Program-made: the position numbers and the translations under genes
In this document: in pieces, positions 5,682-6,601 of the stretch
Numbering within the stretch: the first letter of the stretch is position 1
How the letters are laid out: every line of letters starts with the position of its first letter
Notes under the pieces: generated by a model
Seen by the model: the letters and a program-made list of their open reading frames with translations, nothing else
What the model was told of the DNA's origin: nothing
Database searches by the model: none
DNA from: Candidatus Woesearchaeota archaeon
GTDB taxonomy: Archaea; Nanobdellota; Nanobdellia; SCGC-AAA011-G17; JACPNG01
Assembly: GCA_017609845.1 (NCBI GenBank)
Contig: JAFCDD010000024.1
Span: 1 to 6,601, forward strand
Direction of reading: 5' to 3'
Length of the DNA: 6,601 bases

Positions 5682-6601
5682 ATGAAAATCTCTCTAATAA
5701 ACTTAGATTATTCAGAATCAAAAGATGATCCCGTAATAAAAAGAAAATTTACTCCAATAGACTTGGCTAATTTCGCTGCCATTCTGAAAAATAATGGCTT
5801 TACTCCTTCAATAATAGATGCGTGTGCCCTTGATCTAAAACTAACAAAAATTCTGGAATTAATAAAAGATTCCAAATATCTAATAATAAGCACCGGTCAA
5901 ATGGATAGATGGCAATGCCCAAACCTAGAAATAGACAATTTCTATAGATTATGTAATCTAATCAAACAAAAATACCCAGAAAAACTAATAATAGCTACAG
6001 GGCCACATACAGTATTTAACTCAAAAAAACTAATAAAATTCTCAGATATAATAATCAAGGGAGAACCAGAACAAAAATTATTTCACTTATTCCCCGATAA
6101 AATAAAATCCTTTCTTAAAACTCCCGGAATCATCTACAAATCAAAAGATAAGGTAATAGAAAACAAGGACACATTAAAACTCTCCATGGAAAAACTACCA
6201 TTGCCATTAATTGAAATTCTTCCATACAAGAAATATTCTTATTTTGTAATTGGCAAACCAACAATCCTCTTGGAAACATCTCGTGGTTGCTATGCAAACT
6301 GCATTTTCTGTTTTAAACAGATGTTTGGTCAGGGAATAAGGTTCAAATCCATACCGCAAGTAATGAATGAACTAAGATACATAAAATCTCTCGGAATTAA
6401 TAAGATTAAATTCATAGATTTGGATTTTACTGCAAACAAAAAAAGAACAATAGATCTTTGTAAAGAAATCATAAAAGAAAAATTAAACCTGACTTGGTCT
6501 GCAGACTCAAGATTAACAGATATAGATGAAGAGCTTTTAAAATATTGTAAGGCTGCCGGTTGTTTCTTATTAACATTTGGAATAGAAAGTTTATCTCAAA
6601 C
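5682..6601 (+). CDS. B12-binding-type radical SAM protein, BchE-like (partial, 3' end outside window)
   Basis: The frame stays open for 306 codons to the right edge, so the C-terminus is missing. Residues 1-150 look like the Rossmann-like cobalamin-binding domain that precedes the radical SAM core in the anaerobic Mg-protoporphyrin ester cyclase (BchE)/class B methyltransferase group. Visible elements are the opening MKISLINLDY, LANFAAILKNNGF with the strand PSIIDA, TGPHT (106-110) and SDIIIKGEPEQ (121-131). The DxHxxG cobalamin-ligand motif is absent, as in many members of this group. The radical SAM core starts near 190, with the 4Fe-4S/SAM motif C203-x3-C207-x2-C210 (CYANCIFCF). It continues with FIDLDFT (244-250), SADSRLTDIDEELL and the GIES motif (300-303). 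These enzymes make methyl transfers or radical rearrangements in tetrapyrroles, lipids, cofactors or peptides. The substrate here is unknown. The GT-C-like neighbour may hint at lipid or glycan work, but this is weak. The ATG is supported by a TATA box 26.5 bp upstream. Confidence 0.92.
   Translation, partial: MKISLINLDYSESKDDPVIKRKFTPIDLANFAAILKNNGFTPSIIDACALDLKLTKILELIKDSKYLIISTGQMDRWQCPNLEIDNFYRLCNLIKQKYPEKLIIATGPHTVFNSKKLIKFSDIIIKGEPEQKLFHLFPDKIKSFLKTPGIIYKSKDKVIENKDTLKLSMEKLPLPLIEILPYKKYSYFVIGKPTILLETSRGCYANCIFCFKQMFGQGIRFKSIPQVMNELRYIKSLGINKIKFIDLDFTANKKRTIDLCKEIIKEKLNLTWSADSRLTDIDEELLKYCKAAGCFLLTFGIESLSQ

Noticed and set aside
5316..5893. Two short minus-strand frames, one within the GT-C-like gene and one within the radical SAM gene
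   Set aside because: Both are about 60 codons, have no recognisable domain, and lie opposite well-supported coding frames.

Overview
The window looks like chromosomal DNA from a small-genome archaeon, most likely of the DPANN type (Woesearchaeota/Pacearchaeota-like). The domain assignment rests on an archaeal transcription factor B, an archaeal tRNA-splicing endonuclease and TATA/BRE promoters. The DPANN placement is an inference from the strong AT-richness, compact spacing and hypothetical neighbours. No mobile element, CRISPR array, RNA gene or integration scar is visible, and no stretch over 300 bases lacks a gene.

Layout from left to right: (1) a minus-strand gene, cut by the left edge, for a winged-helix protein with a possible degenerate nuclease-fold C-terminus; (2) minus-strand endA, the tRNA intron endonuclease; (3) plus-strand rnz, tRNase Z, divergent from endA; (4) a minus-strand six-helix membrane protein whose 3' end overlaps rnz by 20 bp; (5) minus-strand tfb, the TFIIB homologue, just upstream of the membrane gene; (6) a plus-strand GT-C-like polytopic membrane protein, divergent from tfb; (7) a plus-strand B12-binding-type radical SAM protein, cut by the right edge.

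Genes 2 and 3 act at two steps of tRNA maturation (intron removal and 3' trimming) and appear to share one palindromic TATA element placed about 25 bp from both start codons. Genes 6 and 7 may belong to a cell-surface or lipid-modification function, but this is only inferred from family resemblance and adjacency.

The most consistent signal in the window is promoter geometry. Six of the seven genes have a TATA-like box 24-27 bp before the start codon, which predicts leaderless mRNAs. The exception is tfb, which has a strong BRE/TATA far upstream, a leader of about 47 nt and a G6 Shine-Dalgarno-like run. A second global signal is strand-dependent codon choice: plus-strand genes favour A- and C-ending codons and minus-strand genes favour T- and G-ending ones. 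Overall this is a largely housekeeping region. I see no convincing novel defence or mobile system.
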